DNA from: Deltaproteobacteria bacterium
GTDB lineage: Bacteria > UBA10199 > JACPAL01 > JAHFST01
Length of the DNA stretch: 64,000 bases
Direction: 5' to 3'
Assembly: GCA_023265625.1 (NCBI GenBank)
Contig: JAHFST010000004.1
Coordinates: 1-64,000, forward strand
In this document: piece after piece, positions 33,922 through 43,185 of the stretch
How the letters are laid out: the number at the start of each line of letters is the position of its first letter
Numbering within the stretch: the first letter of the stretch is position 1
Program-made: the position numbers and the translations under genes
The notes under the pieces: generated by a model
Databases searched by the model: none
The model's input: the letters and a program-made list of their open reading frames with translations, nothing else
Told to the model about the DNA's origin: nothing

Positions 33922-35134
33922 GTTTGGGAAACCGGTATTTTTTTAATGTGTTATAATTTTTTTCATCCATCTCAACCTCTAAGTAAACTCCCGAGGCGCG
34001 GTCCTCGCGTTTCAGAACGCGCGCGGTACGGTATAGGGAGGAAATTTGCGCCCCTAATTGGTGTGGCACGAGCAACTTGACATACTTTAACGGCCCTGAC
34101 AACTGGGTCTCAATCGCGACCAGTAACGGCTTGAGTCCTTCCTTCTGCAAGGCCGAAATCATCAGATCATGCCTGCGCGACGTTAATCGCACCGCGCCCT
34201 GATCCATCTTGTTAATCACCCTGAGCACCGGTTTAGCCGCCATTTCCAAATCTTGCAAGACCCCTTCGACAGTGGCCACCTGTTGATCCGCACAGGGATG
34301 CGATCCGTCAATCACATGCAAGAGGAGCTGCGCCGAGGCCATCTCCTCAAAGGTCGCCTTAAAGGCCTCCACCAACTCATGGGGAAGTTTATCCACAAAG
34401 CCGACTGTATCGGCCAACAAGACCTCGCGTCCCGAAGGCAATTTAAGTGTGCGCACCGTGGGATCCAAGGTCGCAAAAAGCTTGTCTTCCACCAAGACCC
34501 CAGCCTTGGTGAGGGCGTTCATGAGGGTCGACTTACCCGCATTGGTGTAGCCCACCATCGATACCAATGGGATTGGGGTACGGCTGCGTTTTTGCCGGTG
34601 CAACTGACGATGCGCGCGCACCTTCTTCAATTCCAGTTGGAGACGCTCGATCTTTTCCCGGGCACGACGCCGATCCACTTCCAGCTTGGTTTCGCCGGGT
34701 CCTCGGGTGCCAATGCCGCCTCCCAAACGCGACAACGCCACCCCTTGGCCCACCAACCGAGGGAGCAGGTATTTCAATTGGGCCAATTCCACCTGCAATT
34801 TACCTTCTTGCGTCCGGGCGCGCCGGGCAAAGATGTCCAGGATGAGGCCCGTGCGATCGATGACCCGCACGCCCCATATTTTTTCTAGATTGCGATTTTG
34901 CGTGGGCGTGATCTCATCATTGAATACCACGAGACCAAACGATTCTTCCTGCAACAACTGATGGATCTGCTCAATCTTGCCCTTCCCAATAAAGGTGCCG
35001 GGATGGGCGCGCCGCAATTCGCAGGTCAGCTCGCGAGCGACCGTGCCTCCCGCCGTCGCCACCAAGCGGGTTAACTCTTGCAGCGAGGCAAATAAAAAAG
35101 GGACCTCCCCCGGGTGGCCATAAACCCCAACCAA
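33914..35134 (-). CDS. hflX: Ribosome-associated GTPase HflX
   Basis: HflX splits stalled or hibernating 70S ribosomes. 406 residues: N-terminal HflX domain (GGTVARELTCELRRAHPGTF, then IGKGKIEQI), a glycine-rich linker GGIGTRGPGETKLEVDRRR, and the G domain with VGYTNAGKSTLMNAL (G1), LLADTVGFVDKLPHELVEAF (G3) and VINKMDQ (G4). Situated 16 bases after dnaE on the same strand. Confidence 0.95.
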   Translation of the reverse strand: MVGVYGHPGEVPFLFASLQELTRLVATAGGTVARELTCELRRAHPGTFIGKGKIEQIHQLLQEESFGLVVFNDEITPTQNRNLEKIWGVRVIDRTGLILDIFARRARTQEGKLQVELAQLKYLLPRLVGQGVALSRLGGGIGTRGPGETKLEVDRRRAREKIERLQLELKKVRAHRQLHRQKRSRTPIPLVSMVGYTNAGKSTLMNALTKAGVLVEDKLFATLDPTVRTLKLPSGREVLLADTVGFVDKLPHELVEAFKATFEEMASAQLLLHVIDGSHPCADQQVATVEGVLQDLEMAAKPVLRVINKMDQGAVRLTSRRHDLMISALQKEGLKPLLVAIETQLSGPLKYVKLLVPHQLGAQISSLYRTARVLKREDRASGVYLEVEMDEKNYNTLKKYRFPKHA

Positions 35135-35150
35135 GAGGACTCGTTCTGCC

Positions 35151-38100
35151 TTACTGGAGGATCGTGACGGGGGAGCCGAAGAGATGATTGACCTCCTGGA
35201 TCAGTTGATCCGAGGGTTCGACCGCCAAGTCTTCCGGCAGGGCCAAAACCGTCTCCTCTTGTTCCGAACGGATCATGTGAATATACGCGCGCGACAGGCC
35301 GCGATGAAATCCCAACAAATGGCGCAGACGTTCCAATTGTTCCCGGGTCACTTGCGCACTCATCAAGCGAAAATGAACCTCCCGCTGCGCGAGTCGATCC
35401 GCGGAGGCCCGTAACACCACCACCTCCCGGGCAATCAACTTGTTCCCCTCCTCCTCCGAGGAAATCGATCCGCGAATCAACAGGGGGGCATCGCTTTTCA
35501 ACAAAGCACTCGCTTTTTTGTAAAGATCGGAAAAAACCACGACCGAAATAAAACCCTTTCTATCTTCAAAGGTCACAAAGGCCATTCGGTCACCATTCTT
35601 AGTAATCAACTCACGCATCCCCGTCACCACCCCTCCCAAGGTCACATCCTGATCATCCACCGCCTCTTTAACAGAAATCATGTCGGAATTGGTCTTCTGT
35701 TTTAATTCTTCCTCATATTCTTCCAGGGGATGTCCCGATATATAAAATCCCAGGGCTTCTTTCTCAAAGGCCAATTTCTCTCGGCTGGGCCATTCGGCCC
35801 GTTCCGGAATTTTAATGACCTGCTTGGTCTCAGGGAGCAAGGCAAAGAGGTTTGCCTGACCGCTGGCCAGATCCCGTTGTCGCTTCGCGCCCTCCTCCAT
35901 CGCCTCATCCAGGATGGTAAAGGCCTGGGCCCGATGGATCCCGGTCGCATCGAAGGCCCCGCACTTGATGAGACTCTCGATCACCCGGCGGTTCACCTTG
36001 CGGGCATCCACCCGTTCGCAAAATTCCACAAAGGAATCAAAGGGGCGTTCTTTGCGGGCCTCCAAGATGGCCTCAATCGCCGCCTCACCCACATTCTTGA
36101 CCGCCGCCAAACCAAACCGGATTTGACTCTCCCCCACCACCGAAAAACCGACAAAACTTTGGTTGATGTCCGGCGGCAGGATTTCAATCTTATGCTCGCG
36201 ACAATCGTTGATGAAGATCATCACCTTGTCGGTGTTTTGCACTTCATGGGTCAGGAGTGAGGCCAAAAATTCCACCGTGTAGTGCGTCTTGAGAAAGGCC
36301 GTTTGATAGGAAATCAACGCATAGGCGGCACTGTGGCTCTTATTGAAACCATATTCGGCAAACTTGGCCATCAAATCAAAGATCTTTTCCGCCTTAGCCA
36401 CCGCCACGCGATTGGCCTCGGCCCCCTTGAGAAAACTATCCTTCTGCTGGGCCATTTCCTTCAAATCCTTCTTACCCATCGCCCGACGCAACAGGTCGGC
36501 ATCCCCCAGGGAGAAATTGGCCAACAAAGAGGCGATCTGCATGACCTGTTCCTGATACACGATGACCCCATAGGTATCTCGCAGGATCGGCTCCAACACT
36601 GGCAATTCATACTTGACCTTCACCTTGCCATGTTTGCGATTAATAAAATCATCAACCATCCCGCTCCCCAAGGGGCCCGGGCGATAGAGGGCGACGAGGG
36701 CGATCAGATCGGGAAAAACGGAGGGTTTAAGTTTGACCACGAGTTCGCGCATCCCCGAACTTTCGAGCTGGAACACCCCGGTGGTATCCGCCTGACTGAG
36801 GGACTGATAGACCTTCGGGTCGTCGAGCGGGACTTCGTTAATATTTAATTCCAGCCCCCGAGTCCGTTTGATAATTTTCAGCGCCTGGTCAATGACCGTC
36901 AGTGTTTTCAGGCCCAAGAAGTCAAACTTGATCAGACCGATCTTCTCGACGGCCTTCATGTCATACTGCGAAACCACTTCATCTTTTTGTCCCTTGTAGA
37001 GCGGCATGAAATCCACCAAGGGCTTGTCCGAAATCACCACGCCGGCCGCATGGGTGGAGGCGTGGCGGTTCAGGCCTTCCAAGGCACGGGCCATCACCAA
37101 CAACTCCCGGACCTTGGCATCCTGTTCTTGCAATTCCTTCAACTTCGGCTCCAACTTAAGGGCCTCTTCCAAGGTGATGTTGAGGGCATTGGGGATTAAT
37201 TTGGCGATCCGATCCACATCCCCATACGGCAACCCCATCACCCGGCCCACGTCACGCACCACCGCCTTGGCCTTCATCTTGCCAAAGGTGATGATCTGAC
37301 CCACATTGCCGTACTTTTCCTGAACATACTTGATCACCTCATCGCGGCGATTCATGCAAAAATCGATGTCCATATCGGGCATGCTGATCCGTTCGGGATT
37401 GAGAAAACGTTCGAAGATCAAGTTGTAGGGCATGGGATCCAAATCGGTAATCTTGAGACAATAGGCCACCAAGCTCCCGGCCGCCGAACCGCGCCCCGGG
37501 CCCACGGGGATCCCCTGCTGCTTGGCATAGTTGATAAAATCCGCCACAATCAAAAAATAGCCCTCAAAACCCATCTTTTGCACCATCATTAATTCGTGGC
37601 GAATGCGGTCTTCGTATCGAGTCCGTTCTGAACCTTGTGTTTCAGGGGTAAGATGTTTGGAGATAAAGGCCCAACGTTCGTCCAGTCCGCTCCAAACCTT
37701 TTCTTCCAAAAATTGTGAGAGCGTCTTGCCCTCCGGCGGGGCAAATTTTGGAAAATGATAGGTCTTAAAATCAAAATCAAACTGACAACGACCCGCCACC
37801 TCAAGTGTCTGCCGCACCGCCTGGGGATAGCGCGCAAACAGGCGGGCGATCTCCTCGGAGGATTTCATGTCGTAGCCGTCGCCATGAAACTTCATCCGGT
37901 TCTCATCCTGCAGGGTCTTGCCCGTTTGGATGCAGAGCAGGGCCTCATGGGCGTGCGCCTCCTCTTTGTTCAAGTAATGACAGTCGTTCGTGGCCACCAA
38001 GGGGATGGATAAACTTTGGGAGAGATCGACCAAGACATCGTTCACCCGGTTTTGTTCCGGGATGCCGTTCTCCTGCACCTCCAGATAAAACCGGTCGCCA

Positions 38101-38621
38101 AAGATTTGCCGAAATTCCTCGGCCACCTTCCGGGCCTGAGGCAGGCCCCCGGACAAGGCCGCCTCCGCCATCTCCCCGCTCAAGCAACCGGACAAAACAA
38201 TCAATCCCTCGGAATGGGCCCGGAGAATTTCCTTATCAATCCGCGGCTTGTAATAAAACCCCTCCAAGTACCCCGCCGAGATCAACCGACACAGATTTTG
38301 GTAACCAATCTTATTGGCCACCAACAAAATGAGATGATGATAGGGCTCCTGCCCCCGCCGCACATGTTTGTCAAACCGACTCCCATTGGACTGGATGTAC
38401 ACCTCACACCCCAAAATGGGCCGAATCCCCTCCTTCACCGCCTTCTGATAAAACTCCACGGCCCCAAACATATTGCCATGATCCGTCATGGCCACCGCCG
38501 GCATATGGTATTCCTTGGCCCGCTGGCACAACGCATCCAAACGAATGGCACCATCTAACAAACTGTATTGCGTATGCAGATGGAGGTGAACAAAAGAGGC
38601 TTCAGGGGTTTCGGTGGGCAT
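35151..38621 (-). CDS. dnaE: DNA polymerase III alpha subunit
   Basis: The 1156-residue replicative polymerase. Order: PHP domain (VHLHLHTQYSLLDGAIRL, then MTDHGNMFG), polymerase core with VGPGRGSAAGSLVAYCL and the catalytic SMPDMDIDFCMNRRDEVI, helix-hairpin-helix near EFCERVDARKVNRRVIESL, and OB-fold (VTLGGVVTGMRELITKNGDRMAFVTFEDRKG, in parts). Length is typical. It leads the dnaE-hflX-transferase-phosphoesterase-lipB run. Confidence 0.97.
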   Translation of the reverse strand: MPTETPEASFVHLHLHTQYSLLDGAIRLDALCQRAKEYHMPAVAMTDHGNMFGAVEFYQKAVKEGIRPILGCEVYIQSNGSRFDKHVRRGQEPYHHLILLVANKIGYQNLCRLISAGYLEGFYYKPRIDKEILRAHSEGLIVLSGCLSGEMAEAALSGGLPQARKVAEEFRQIFGDRFYLEVQENGIPEQNRVNDVLVDLSQSLSIPLVATNDCHYLNKEEAHAHEALLCIQTGKTLQDENRMKFHGDGYDMKSSEEIARLFARYPQAVRQTLEVAGRCQFDFDFKTYHFPKFAPPEGKTLSQFLEEKVWSGLDERWAFISKHLTPETQGSERTRYEDRIRHELMMVQKMGFEGYFLIVADFINYAKQQGIPVGPGRGSAAGSLVAYCLKITDLDPMPYNLIFERFLNPERISMPDMDIDFCMNRRDEVIKYVQEKYGNVGQIITFGKMKAKAVVRDVGRVMGLPYGDVDRIAKLIPNALNITLEEALKLEPKLKELQEQDAKVRELLVMARALEGLNRHASTHAAGVVISDKPLVDFMPLYKGQKDEVVSQYDMKAVEKIGLIKFDFLGLKTLTVIDQALKIIKRTRGLELNINEVPLDDPKVYQSLSQADTTGVFQLESSGMRELVVKLKPSVFPDLIALVALYRPGPLGSGMVDDFINRKHGKVKVKYELPVLEPILRDTYGVIVYQEQVMQIASLLANFSLGDADLLRRAMGKKDLKEMAQQKDSFLKGAEANRVAVAKAEKIFDLMAKFAEYGFNKSHSAAYALISYQTAFLKTHYTVEFLASLLTHEVQNTDKVMIFINDCREHKIEILPPDINQSFVGFSVVGESQIRFGLAAVKNVGEAAIEAILEARKERPFDSFVEFCERVDARKVNRRVIESLIKCGAFDATGIHRAQAFTILDEAMEEGAKRQRDLASGQANLFALLPETKQVIKIPERAEWPSREKLAFEKEALGFYISGHPLEEYEEELKQKTNSDMISVKEAVDDQDVTLGGVVTGMRELITKNGDRMAFVTFEDRKGFISVVVFSDLYKKASALLKSDAPLLIRGSISSEEEGNKLIAREVVVLRASADRLAQREVHFRLMSAQVTREQLERLRHLLGFHRGLSRAYIHMIRSEQEETVLALPEDLAVEPSDQLIQEVNHLFGSPVTILQ

Positions 38622-38654
38622 CGAAGGCCATGCTAAAAAGATTCGGGGGGAGAG

Positions 38655-38978
38655 TCAATCTCCTATTACCAAATCCAGCGCAAAAATCACCGCCTGGCTC
38701 ACCTGCCGGAGCTGGGCGGGCGCCAGTTCTCCCAGGTAACGGCGGAGGCGTTCTTTGGGGAGGGTGTGAAGGCTCTCGGCGGAAACAAACGAGGGATGTT
38801 TGAGATTTCCGGACAAGCCAATGGCCACTTGGGTGGGATAACCTTTGCCTTGGGAAGTGACCTCGGCCACCACCACTTTTGACAAGTGGGGAATCACTCC
38901 CGAACGGGTCAACACCAAAACGGGCCGCGTGCCCGCCTTGCCCCCCACATCCGCCTCCCAGATCTCCCCCCGATTCAC
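38655..38978 (-). CDS. MazF/PemK-family endoribonuclease toxin
   Basis: 107 residues from a GTG at 38978 that overlaps the antitoxin stop (GTGA). NRGEIWEADVGGKAGTRPVLVLTRS is the MazF/PemK start, in which G-x-RPVLV is the usual strand, and TSQGKGYPTQVAIG follows. MazF toxins cut mRNA at short motifs. The frame is open further upstream but that part lies within the antitoxin gene. Confidence 0.85.
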   Translation of the reverse strand: MNRGEIWEADVGGKAGTRPVLVLTRSGVIPHLSKVVVAEVTSQGKGYPTQVAIGLSGNLKHPSFVSAESLHTLPKERLRRYLGELAPAQLRQVSQAVIFALDLVIGD

Positions 38979-39220
38979 GAGGTCTCCCAAGCTTCCGCCT
39001 TGAGCCATGCCTCTGATTTCTGACTATCTTCCGGATGTTTTTGCAAGGCCTTGATCCACTGCTCTTCCAACCGCCGAAACTTCTCCCGCTGAATTTTTTC
39101 CTCAATCGCCTGACGCACAAACGCCGACTTGGAACCAGGCGCCAATTGCTCAATCTGCGCCTCCATCTCCGGGGCCAACCGAACCTGTAAATTCACATTT
39201 GTCATGATATTATAATGCAT
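38975..39220 (-). CDS. Antitoxin of the MazF-like toxin (ribbon-helix-helix type)
   Basis: 80 residues, or 76 from the Met at 39205. NVNLQVRLAPEMEAQIEQLA, then KSAFVRQAIEEKIQRE, fits a ribbon-helix-helix N-terminus, followed by a charged C-terminal helix ending in two Trp. It overlaps the toxin gene by four bases and precedes it, the usual order. Confidence 0.75.
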   Translation of the reverse strand: MHYNIMTNVNLQVRLAPEMEAQIEQLAPGSKSAFVRQAIEEKIQREKFRRLEEQWIKALQKHPEDSQKSEAWLKAEAWETS

Positions 39221-39256
39221 TAAATCATTACAAAATGCAACAATTAAGACTTTTTG

Positions 39257-39284
39257 GTGCCAGGCACGATTGGAACTACTTGAA
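39257..39284. repeat. Second copy of the 28-nt GTGCCAGGCAC repeat
   Basis: 27 of 28 positions match 4247-4274. It lies in the gap between the MazF-like module and the Phd-VapC module, which are divergently oriented. Confidence 0.75.
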
Positions 39285-39358
39285 AAATAAAGACAAGCCT
39301 CCCATTATGACCATAAAATATGACTGGACAAAAATTATGTCTATGATAAGGTGAATCT

Positions 39359-39583
39359 ATGAAAGAAATGGGTGCCGCCAAATTCAAAGAACAGTGCCTG
39401 GCCCTGCTCGACACGGTTGATTCGGAGGGGATTGTGATCACCAAGCATGGAGTCCCGGTCGCCAAACTCATTCCCATTGAGACAGCGACAGCTAACTTGA
39501 TTGGCAGTCTCAAAGGGAAAATCAAGGTCAAAGGGAATATCTTTTCAACGGGTCTTGATTGGAATGCCAGTAACGAATGCTGA
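39359..39583 (+). CDS. Phd/YefM-family antitoxin
   Basis: 74 residues: MKEMGAAKFKEQCLALLDTV, then EGIVITKHGVPVAKLIP, the classic Phd/YefM DNA-binding start (a helix, then the ITKxGxPVAxL strand). The C-terminal half (NLIGSLKGKIKVKGNIFSTG) binds the toxin. It overlaps the PIN toxin gene by seven bases. Confidence 0.88.
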   Translation: MKEMGAAKFKEQCLALLDTVDSEGIVITKHGVPVAKLIPIETATANLIGSLKGKIKVKGNIFSTGLDWNASNEC

Positions 39584-39936
39584 ATATTGACACTCACATC
39601 CTGATCTACGCCCTAACTGGAGAACTTACCGCCACAGAAAAGAAAACCCTCTCTTCCGCACCATGGAGCATTTCGGCGATTGTCCTTTGGGAGATGGCAA
39701 AATTATCCCAACTGAAACGGATTGAAATCGATCTCGAAGATGCTGAGGTGTGCCGCACTTTATCTAAAATCCACACCTGGCCCATTGATCTGGCAGTCTG
39801 CCGGGCCCTGAAAAAACTTGATTTCAAGAGCGACCCCGCCGACGAACTGATCGCCGCCACCAGCCTGGTGCACCACATCCCGCTGGTCACACGGGATCAT
39901 AAAATAAAGACGTCGAAACTTATCGGATTTGCTTAG
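39577..39936 (+). CDS. VapC-like PIN-domain toxin of the Phd pair
   Basis: 119 residues. MLNIDTHILIYALTGEL (first Asp), ISAIVLWEMAKLSQLKRI (Glu), DPADELIAATSLVHHIPLVTRDHKI (two Asps). Members of this group cleave RNA and are paired with Phd-type antitoxins, as here. Confidence 0.88.
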   Translation: MLNIDTHILIYALTGELTATEKKTLSSAPWSISAIVLWEMAKLSQLKRIEIDLEDAEVCRTLSKIHTWPIDLAVCRALKKLDFKSDPADELIAATSLVHHIPLVTRDHKIKTSKLIGFA

Positions 39937-39969
39937 AACCTACTCCCACCAAATCAAGAGCTCTGAAAG

Positions 39970-40923
39970 CTAAGCTGGCCGTCGCCAAGCTCCCACATCC
40001 ACGTTAAAGGTGAGCCCATGCTCAACCCATAACCATTCCTTGATCTCTTTTAGTGACTTTCGTCCAAAATTCTTAGTTTTCAACATCTCGGACTCTGTCC
40101 TCTGCACAAGATCACCAATAAATTTCTTATCATCCGCCCGGAAACAATTTGTCGTTCTCATCCCAAAAACTTCGTAGGTATCTCCTAACGGCAGTGGCTG
40201 GTCTAAAAGACTTCTTTTATCATGTGGAACCGGTACTCGAATGTCTGGTTGGGCTGGTACTTTTCGTTCTGATGTGCCTTGCCGTAATCCTGCCACTCTG
40301 AGACCATTACCACGACCCATCACCGAGTCACTCGGATCAATCGGAACGTAAACTGCCGCTCTCCTTCTAGCTGCCAGCACCAACTGCATGCCTGCATCAT
40401 TCGTGGCAAGTTTTATCGTTCGCCCCTTTCTCCCGCGTGGCTGCACCGGAACAAGAGTCTCGGACACAGCCGCAGGAATTTCAGGCTCCAGGGAAAATTT
40501 AATACCCTCCAGTATTAACATCTTGTGGATTTGCACATTACCATCATCCCCGGAGAGGGCTTCACACACGGAAACCAGCATCGGATTCTCGGGCAACGCA
40601 AGTTGCGCGACACTCAAGGCGGCGAACCGACTCAGGTCGTCGATCGATGAAGCACTCACCAATATCAGACCCACCCCAGCCCGCGCTGCCCACGAGCCCC
40701 CAAGGGCCATGCAGGCAGCGGATTTCCCAGATTCAAAATCCAACAACAATAACTTGAGGCAAACCAACTGCGGGTTGAATGCCGTAGCAACAACCTTCAT
40801 GGCCTCCGCTGCAATCACCCGCTGACCACGATCCGCTGGCGCAGCCGCATCAATGGAACGCAATAATCCCGCCATGGCGTTCACTTGAACAGCCGGAATA
40901 CCCAAACCCGTGACAGTTCCCAT
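39970..40923 (-). CDS. Unknown domain fused to an RNA polymerase alpha C-terminal domain
   Basis: 317 residues. Residues 1 to about 235 match nothing I know; they are mostly helical and then basic ([14 protein letters not shown]). Residues about 239-317 are an alpha-[43 protein letters not shown], ending in a W near residue 313. The UP-element contacts are kept (Arg256, Asn259, Gly287, Lys289, Ser290, matching E. coli R265, N268, G296, K298, S299). The alpha N-terminal assembly domain is absent, so it is not rpoA. A sigma-28-like box precedes it and GAGG lies eight bases before the ATG. Role could be a DNA-tethered regulator or a mimic; unknown. Confidence 0.8.
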   Translation of the reverse strand: MGTVTGLGIPAVQVNAMAGLLRSIDAAAPADRGQRVIAAEAMKVVATAFNPQLVCLKLLLLDFESGKSAACMALGGSWAARAGVGLILVSASSIDDLSRFAALSVAQLALPENPMLVSVCEALSGDDGNVQIHKMLILEGIKFSLEPEIPAAVSETLVPVQPRGRKGRTIKLATNDAGMQLVLAARRRAAVYVPIDPSDSVMGRGNGLRVAGLRQGTSERKVPAQPDIRVPVPHDKRSLLDQPLPLGDTYEVFGMRTTNCFRADDKKFIGDLVQRTESEMLKTKNFGRKSLKEIKEWLWVEHGLTFNVDVGAWRRPA

Positions 40924-40944
40924 AGATTACCTCGCTTATTGATT

Positions 40945-40972
40945 ATCATCGACTAACCCCGGAAAAGGTTGT
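40945..40972 (-). promoter_or_regulatory. Sigma-28-like promoter, alpha-CTD fusion gene
   Basis: Minus strand: ACAA (40972-40969), 15-base spacer, GTCGATGAT (40953-40945). The first six bases of the -10 differ from GCCGAT by one. Confidence 0.55.
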
Positions 40973-40992
40973 GTACTATTTTACATCTCGTT

Positions 40993-41028
40993 TCCACTCA
41001 ATCGTCGCTGGGGGCTTGGAGGAGATAT
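40993..41028 (-). repeat. Short duplicate of the guaA 3' end (copy C)
   Basis: About 36 bases matching the end of guaA in the same orientation; in frame it reads [12 protein letters not shown] and then diverges to KRDVK and a stop. Located before the MNT-HEPN module, about 2.8 kb from the intact guaA end. Confidence 0.8.
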
Positions 41029-41067
41029 CTTGCTAATTCCCCTCAAAAACCATTAAAATGACCTCAA

Positions 41068-41397
41068 ATGGATAGATTGAAGAAACATGGAATTGAAGAG
41101 GAAATGGCCCGCCGGTTGGTGAGGCAATTCCACCCCGACAAGATCATCCTGTTTGGCTCTCATGCAAGAGGGACAGCGGGGCCCGACAGCGATATCGACT
41201 TGTTGATCGTCATGGCCGTCAAGGGTTCTAAGCGCAGCAAGACGGTGGAGATGTACCGCCTGCTGGGAGGGATGGGAATGTCGAAAGACATCATCGTCGT
41301 CACACCCGAAGAAATTCAACGATATAAAAAGATACCGGGGACAATCGTATATCAGGCCTTGAATGAAGGGAAACTTCTCTATGAGCGTGCCGCCTGA
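41068..41397 (+). CDS. MNT-domain nucleotidyltransferase antitoxin (MntA-like)
   Basis: 109 residues. IILFGSHARGTAGPDSDIDLLIVM is the minimal nucleotidyltransferase motif GSxARGxxxxxSDIDLxV, with the two catalytic Asps. MNT antitoxins AMPylate the partner HEPN toxin. A promoter with TTGCTA and TAAAAT 18 bases apart lies just upstream. Overlaps the HEPN gene by 17 bases. Confidence 0.9.
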   Translation: MDRLKKHGIEEEMARRLVRQFHPDKIILFGSHARGTAGPDSDIDLLIVMAVKGSKRSKTVEMYRLLGGMGMSKDIIVVTPEEIQRYKKIPGTIVYQALNEGKLLYERAA

Positions 41398-41794
41398 CGT
41401 TGTTCATGTCGTCCAAGAGTGGGTTCAAAAAGCGGAAAATGACCTGAAGAACGCTGAGCATACGCTCACCCTGGGTGATGATGATTGTCCCTTTGACACC
41501 GTCTGCTTTCATGCTCAGCAGTGTGTTGAGAAATATTTAAAGTCACTGCTCACCTGGCACGGCCTTTCTTTTCCCAAGACGCACGATCTGACGGAACTCC
41601 TTGCTCTTGTTCCCCAAACAACTCCCTTGGACATGACCATGGACGATTTGGCCGAATTAAGTCCCTATGCTGTTGAATCTCGCTATCCCGGAGAATGGGA
41701 ACCACTGACACGCCAAGAAGCCGATCTCGCAGTTGAACTGGCCAAGAAATTGCGCCTTACCGTCAGAAATCATTTGAAAGAAATTTTCCCCTAG
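41381..41794 (+). CDS. HEPN-domain toxin (HepT-like)
   Basis: From ATG 41381, 137 residues. A four-helix HEPN domain: VQEWVQKAENDLKNAEHTL, FDTVCFHAQQCVEKYLKSLL (typical HEPN C-x-H-A-Q-Q-A-x-E-K helix) and, near the end, RLTVRNHLKEIF with the R-x5-H RNase-like motif. HEPN toxins cleave RNA. Pairing with the overlapping MNT gene is standard. Confidence 0.9.
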   Translation: MSVPPDVVHVVQEWVQKAENDLKNAEHTLTLGDDDCPFDTVCFHAQQCVEKYLKSLLTWHGLSFPKTHDLTELLALVPQTTPLDMTMDDLAELSPYAVESRYPGEWEPLTRQEADLAVELAKKLRLTVRNHLKEIFP

Positions 41795-41965
41795 AGTTCT
41801 CACTCCCTCGCAGCCAAATTCAAAGAACTGTGAATTTAAAACCAGCGCCGCCAGGATTTTTGGGCTGAGCGGGCGCAGTCGGCCACTGAGTGTCCGATTT
41901 CGATCGAACGGTCTCGACGGAATGGGGTCATTCCAACAAGACGGGCAGAGACCATCCACCCCTAC

Positions 41966-42031
41966 TCCCACTCAATCGTCGCCGGGGGCTTGGAGGAGAT
42001 GTCGTAGACCACGCGGTTGATGCCGCGGACT
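41966..42031 (-). repeat. Duplicate of the guaA 3' end (copy B)
   Basis: 66 bases match the last part of guaA (43843-43912) in the same orientation with very few, silent differences. In frame it encodes [20 protein letters not shown] and its own TAG stop. It lies 1.9 kb downstream of the real guaA end and marks the boundary of a segment with the ParDE pair and an orphan gene. Confidence 0.88.
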
Positions 42032-42065
42032 ACCTGAAAAGTAAAATTTTCTCGATAGCAGTTCT

Positions 42066-43121
42066 CTATAATCTCCACTCATGCTGTTCATGCCATAACC
42101 CCAGATAACCTCGCTCGGGTAAAAACACCAATGAGACCCCAAGTGCAGGTCCGGTAAGCGCTTGACGGGCCTCGTTAAGGTCTTCATCCGGAGGAAGTTC
42201 GACCTTCACGAAAGAAAGTTGATAAGGATCGTCGGGACGTTTGCCGTACACAAAGGTTGCTGCCAGCCATTGTCTGAGAAATTTTTCAGGGTCATAGAGA
42301 GGCTCCCGCCAAGTGATATTGTAACCACCTGCGCCTAAACTGGCGTCATGAGAGGCACTGGCCTTGATTTTCCAATCCTCACCTTCCCTGAAGATCAACA
42401 AAGGATCCCGCGCGGGCCCGCGTATCTGGATCCCATGGGCGCAAAAAACCTCCACCATAGCCGCAATTTCTACATCGGAGAGACATGGCCAATACATGAC
42501 TAGCTTGTCATGCTCCGACAATTTCATTTGGAAGGGATGGAGTCGCTCCCGGGATAACCGGCACAAGCTTTCCACCACCGCCCGATCGTTGAGTAGTTGT
42601 GTGTTTTCGATATATCCTTTGTGGAATCCAAAAGAGCCAGAATCTCGTGGCATGGGAATACCGGCACGCTCGTCAAAGTGATAGTAAGTCCCATTACCAG
42701 TTTCTTCAGGCCGACCCAGTCCTTGGCAATAACGCAAATAATAATCGGAAACTTTGCCTTCCTCCCCAGGGCCCAAAAAGACCATGGGACGGCGTCGTTG
42801 ATGGACCCAGGGGGGATAAGATTTTTCGCCTGATGTGATCCAGATTACGGCGTCTCCTTGCCCCGTCGTCCGATTATAAGCAAGCTGACTCAGGACAAAA
42901 CCGGTTTCCATCAGTCGGTCGCCAAAAGTCTGAGCCTCTTTTTCAAATGACGATCCGAAAGACCTTGAATCTCCGCCGTCTAAAAACTGGAGATAAGCAG
43001 CAGCCCTTTGGGCTTGATATCGAAAACAAGCGGGAATATCAGGGGGCAACGCCGCAATGACGTTAATGTAAGGAGGTTGAGTTGGAACGACCAAACTGCC
43101 TTTAGTGGAACCTATCATCAT
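42066..43121 (-). CDS. Unknown protein, sigma-28-like regulon member
   Basis: 351 residues, soluble, no signal peptide or membrane span. Notable segments are [47 protein letters not shown]-like central part and [22 protein letters not shown]. No family recognised. A strong sigma-28-like box ends 11 bases before the ATG, leaving a leader of only a few bases. It lies between guaA copy B and the ParDE module. Confidence 0.6.
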   Translation of the reverse strand: MMIGSTKGSLVVPTQPPYINVIAALPPDIPACFRYQAQRAAAYLQFLDGGDSRSFGSSFEKEAQTFGDRLMETGFVLSQLAYNRTTGQGDAVIWITSGEKSYPPWVHQRRRPMVFLGPGEEGKVSDYYLRYCQGLGRPEETGNGTYYHFDERAGIPMPRDSGSFGFHKGYIENTQLLNDRAVVESLCRLSRERLHPFQMKLSEHDKLVMYWPCLSDVEIAAMVEVFCAHGIQIRGPARDPLLIFREGEDWKIKASASHDASLGAGGYNITWREPLYDPEKFLRQWLAATFVYGKRPDDPYQLSFVKVELPPDEDLNEARQALTGPALGVSLVFLPERGYLGLWHEQHEWRL

Positions 43122-43132
43122 AACCGATGACT

Positions 43133-43160
43133 ATTATCGGCCAGGAAACGTCAAAGTTGC
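43133..43160 (-). promoter_or_regulatory. Sigma-28-like promoter, 42066-43121 gene
   Basis: Minus strand: GCAA (43160-43157), 15-base spacer, GCCGATAAT (43141-43133). The -10 is identical in three other members (54694, 58182 and 63244 genes). Confidence 0.7.
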
Positions 43161-43185
43161 TTATTTCCATTCAATGTTTTTTAAT

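Noticed and set aside
38602-39153. 183-residue open frame on the minus strand over the MazF-like module
   Set aside because: It reads the toxin and antitoxin genes out of frame and has Arg/Pro/Gly-rich, non-protein-like composition.
40993-42031. guaA copies B and C as remains of full duplicate guaA genes
   Set aside because: Only about 66 and 36 bases of the extreme 3' end are present, with no further guaA sequence upstream; this fits attachment-site duplication.
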